Source: Candidatus Diapherotrites archaeon CG08_land_8_20_14_0_20_34_12 (GTDB lineage Archaea; Iainarchaeota; Iainarchaeia; Iainarchaeales; 0-14-0-20-34-12). Taken from it: a DNA stretch of 12,848 nucleotides. Below are positions 11,886 through 12,848 of the stretch, piece after piece. Each line of letters begins with the position of its first letter. The stretch's first letter is position 1. The notes below the pieces were generated by a model. That model worked only from the letters and a program-made list of their open reading frames with translations. It was not told where the DNA came from and searched no databases. The translations under genes and the position numbers were made by a program. The stretch covers positions 1 to 12,848 of the forward strand of contig PEXL01000018.1 in the NCBI GenBank assembly GCA_002779065.1, given 5' to 3'.

Positions 11886-12848
11886 ATGAAATGTTTAGGA
11901 ATTGAGAGCACTGCGCATACTTTTGGGTGCGGGATTGTTGGCAATAATTGCAAGGTTTATGCTAATGAAAAGGAAATATTTAAGCCTGAAACAGGCGGGA
12001 TTTTGCCAAGAGAGGCTGCAGATCACCACTATTTGCTTGCAAAAGAGGTTGTAAAAAAAGCCTTAGAAAGGGCGGAATGTGAAATAGAGGATATTGATGT
12101 AATTGCTTTTTCTCAGGGCCCTGGCATAGGCAATTGTTTAAAGGTAGGGGCAACAACAGCAAGAGCACTTGCTTTACTGAATAATATTTCGATTCTCGGG
12201 GTAAATCACTGTGTTGGGCATATTGAAATTGGGTTAGCTAAAACAAAGGCAAAAGATCCGGTAATTGTATATGCTTCTGGTGCAAACACCCAAATAATGG
12301 CATTTGAAAATGGGAAATACAGGATATTCGGGGAAACAATAGATATTGGAATTGGAAATCTGCTTGATTCTTTTGGAAGGGAATTAGGAATAGGTTTTCC
12401 TGCGGGCCCTACTTTAGATAATTGGTATTTTGAAAATAATAATTACATTGAATTGCCTTACACAGTGAAAGGTTCTGATTTGGCTTTTTCAGGATTGTTA
12501 ACTGCAGCAAAAAATAAATTGAATGATAAAAATAACTCAAAAAAGGATATTTCATATAGTTTATTGCATAACGCTTTTGCTATGTTGACAGAGGTTACGG
12601 AAAGGGTTCTAGCACACACCGAAAAGAAAGAGGTTCTATTAATCGGGGGAGTAGCTGCAAGCAAAGCTTTGAGAAAAATGCTGACTGAGATGTGCGAAGA
12701 TAGAAATGCAAAATTATTTGTCCCTGAAACACAGTTCTGCACAGATAATGCGGCAATGATTGCCTGGCTTGGCATTGTAATGCATAAGGCAGGAAATAAA
12801 ATGAAATTAAAAGATACTCAAATCCTGCCAAACCAAAGGGCTGATGAA
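11886..12848 (+). CDS. kae1: tRNA N6-threonylcarbamoyltransferase Kae1 (partial, runs off the end)
   Basis: The frame is open from ATG 11886 to the window end (321 codons). Kae1 is the catalytic subunit of KEOPS, which transfers threonylcarbamoyl to A37 of ANN-decoding tRNAs. The start MKCLGIESTAHTFG is typical. Metal-binding residues are His108 and His112 (NHCVGHIE) and Asp287 (CTDNAAM). Nucleotide-binding parts are YASGANTQ at 129-136 (the usual SGGN is SGAN here), GETIDIGIGN at 149-158 and GGVAAS at 254-259. The end LPNQRAD is near the usual Kae1 terminus, so little is missing unless the Bud32 kinase is fused behind it, as in several archaea. No stop is seen. S27ae-Kae1 linkage is common in archaea; here two genes are inserted. 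Confidence 0.95.
   Translation, partial: MKCLGIESTAHTFGCGIVGNNCKVYANEKEIFKPETGGILPREAADHHYLLAKEVVKKALERAECEIEDIDVIAFSQGPGIGNCLKVGATTARALALLNNISILGVNHCVGHIEIGLAKTKAKDPVIVYASGANTQIMAFENGKYRIFGETIDIGIGNLLDSFGRELGIGFPAGPTLDNWYFENNNYIELPYTVKGSDLAFSGLLTAAKNKLNDKNNSKKDISYSLLHNAFAMLTEVTERVLAHTEKKEVLLIGGVAASKALRKMLTEMCEDRNAKLFVPETQFCTDNAAMIAWLGIVMHKAGNKMKLKDTQILPNQRADE

Overview
The window is a stretch of AT-rich archaeal chromosome in which every gene lies on the plus strand. The evidence for Archaea is direct. It encodes archaeal/eukaryotic-type ribosomal proteins (L7Ae, S28e, L24e, S6e, S24e, S27ae), initiation factors aIF5B and aIF2-gamma, RNA polymerase subunit Rpb7/RpoE1, Spt4 and Kae1. The recurrent ribosome-binding site is GGTGA or GGAGG, and TATA-like boxes precede several gene groups. 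Short genes, tight packing and low GC would suit a DPANN archaeon (for example the Woesearchaeota/Pacearchaeota group), but that placement is inference; only the domain is secure.

Layout. (1) 1-1314: a PLP-dependent fold-type I aminotransferase of unknown substrate. Its start is unclear and a perfect 13-bp hairpin lies over the first in-frame codons. (2) 1315-3330: L7Ae, S28e, L24e, nucleoside diphosphate kinase and dUTPase. (3) 3349-6948: aIF5B, interrupted inside its GTP-binding P-loop by a 615-residue intein with LAGLIDADG endonuclease motifs. (4) 6968-9121: S6e, aIF2-gamma and a PIN-domain nuclease of the Fcf1/VapC kind. (5) 9223-10648: RpoE1, Spt4, S24e and S27ae. (6) 10654-12848: a CPBP intramembrane protease, a TsaC/Sua5-type threonylcarbamoyl-AMP synthase and Kae1, which runs off the end. 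The Sua5-type protein makes TC-AMP and Kae1 transfers the carbamoyl-threonyl group to tRNA A37, so the two form a t6A module inside a translation and transcription locus.

The most interesting signals are non-coding. Upstream of L7Ae and again upstream of L24e lies the same composite element: a pyrimidine tract (Y1), an 11-nt linker resembling GRWAACCTAYA, a second pyrimidine tract (Y2), and a purine tract (R) complementary to Y2, followed by GATGGTGA. In both copies Y1 is the mirror image of Y2 (13/14 and 17/17). This is the geometry needed for Y1 to lie in the major groove of the Y2-R hairpin as a pyrimidine-motif triple helix. The tracts differ between copies, but the mirror and the complement are kept in each. 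Directly after the first copy, over the L7Ae ribosome-binding site, is a sequence matching the kink-turn consensus, the known target of L7Ae itself. The L7Ae leader therefore looks like a self-regulated switch with a possible triplex module beside it.

No tRNA, rRNA, CRISPR array or insertion sequence was recognised. No gene-free gap exceeds about 200 bases.
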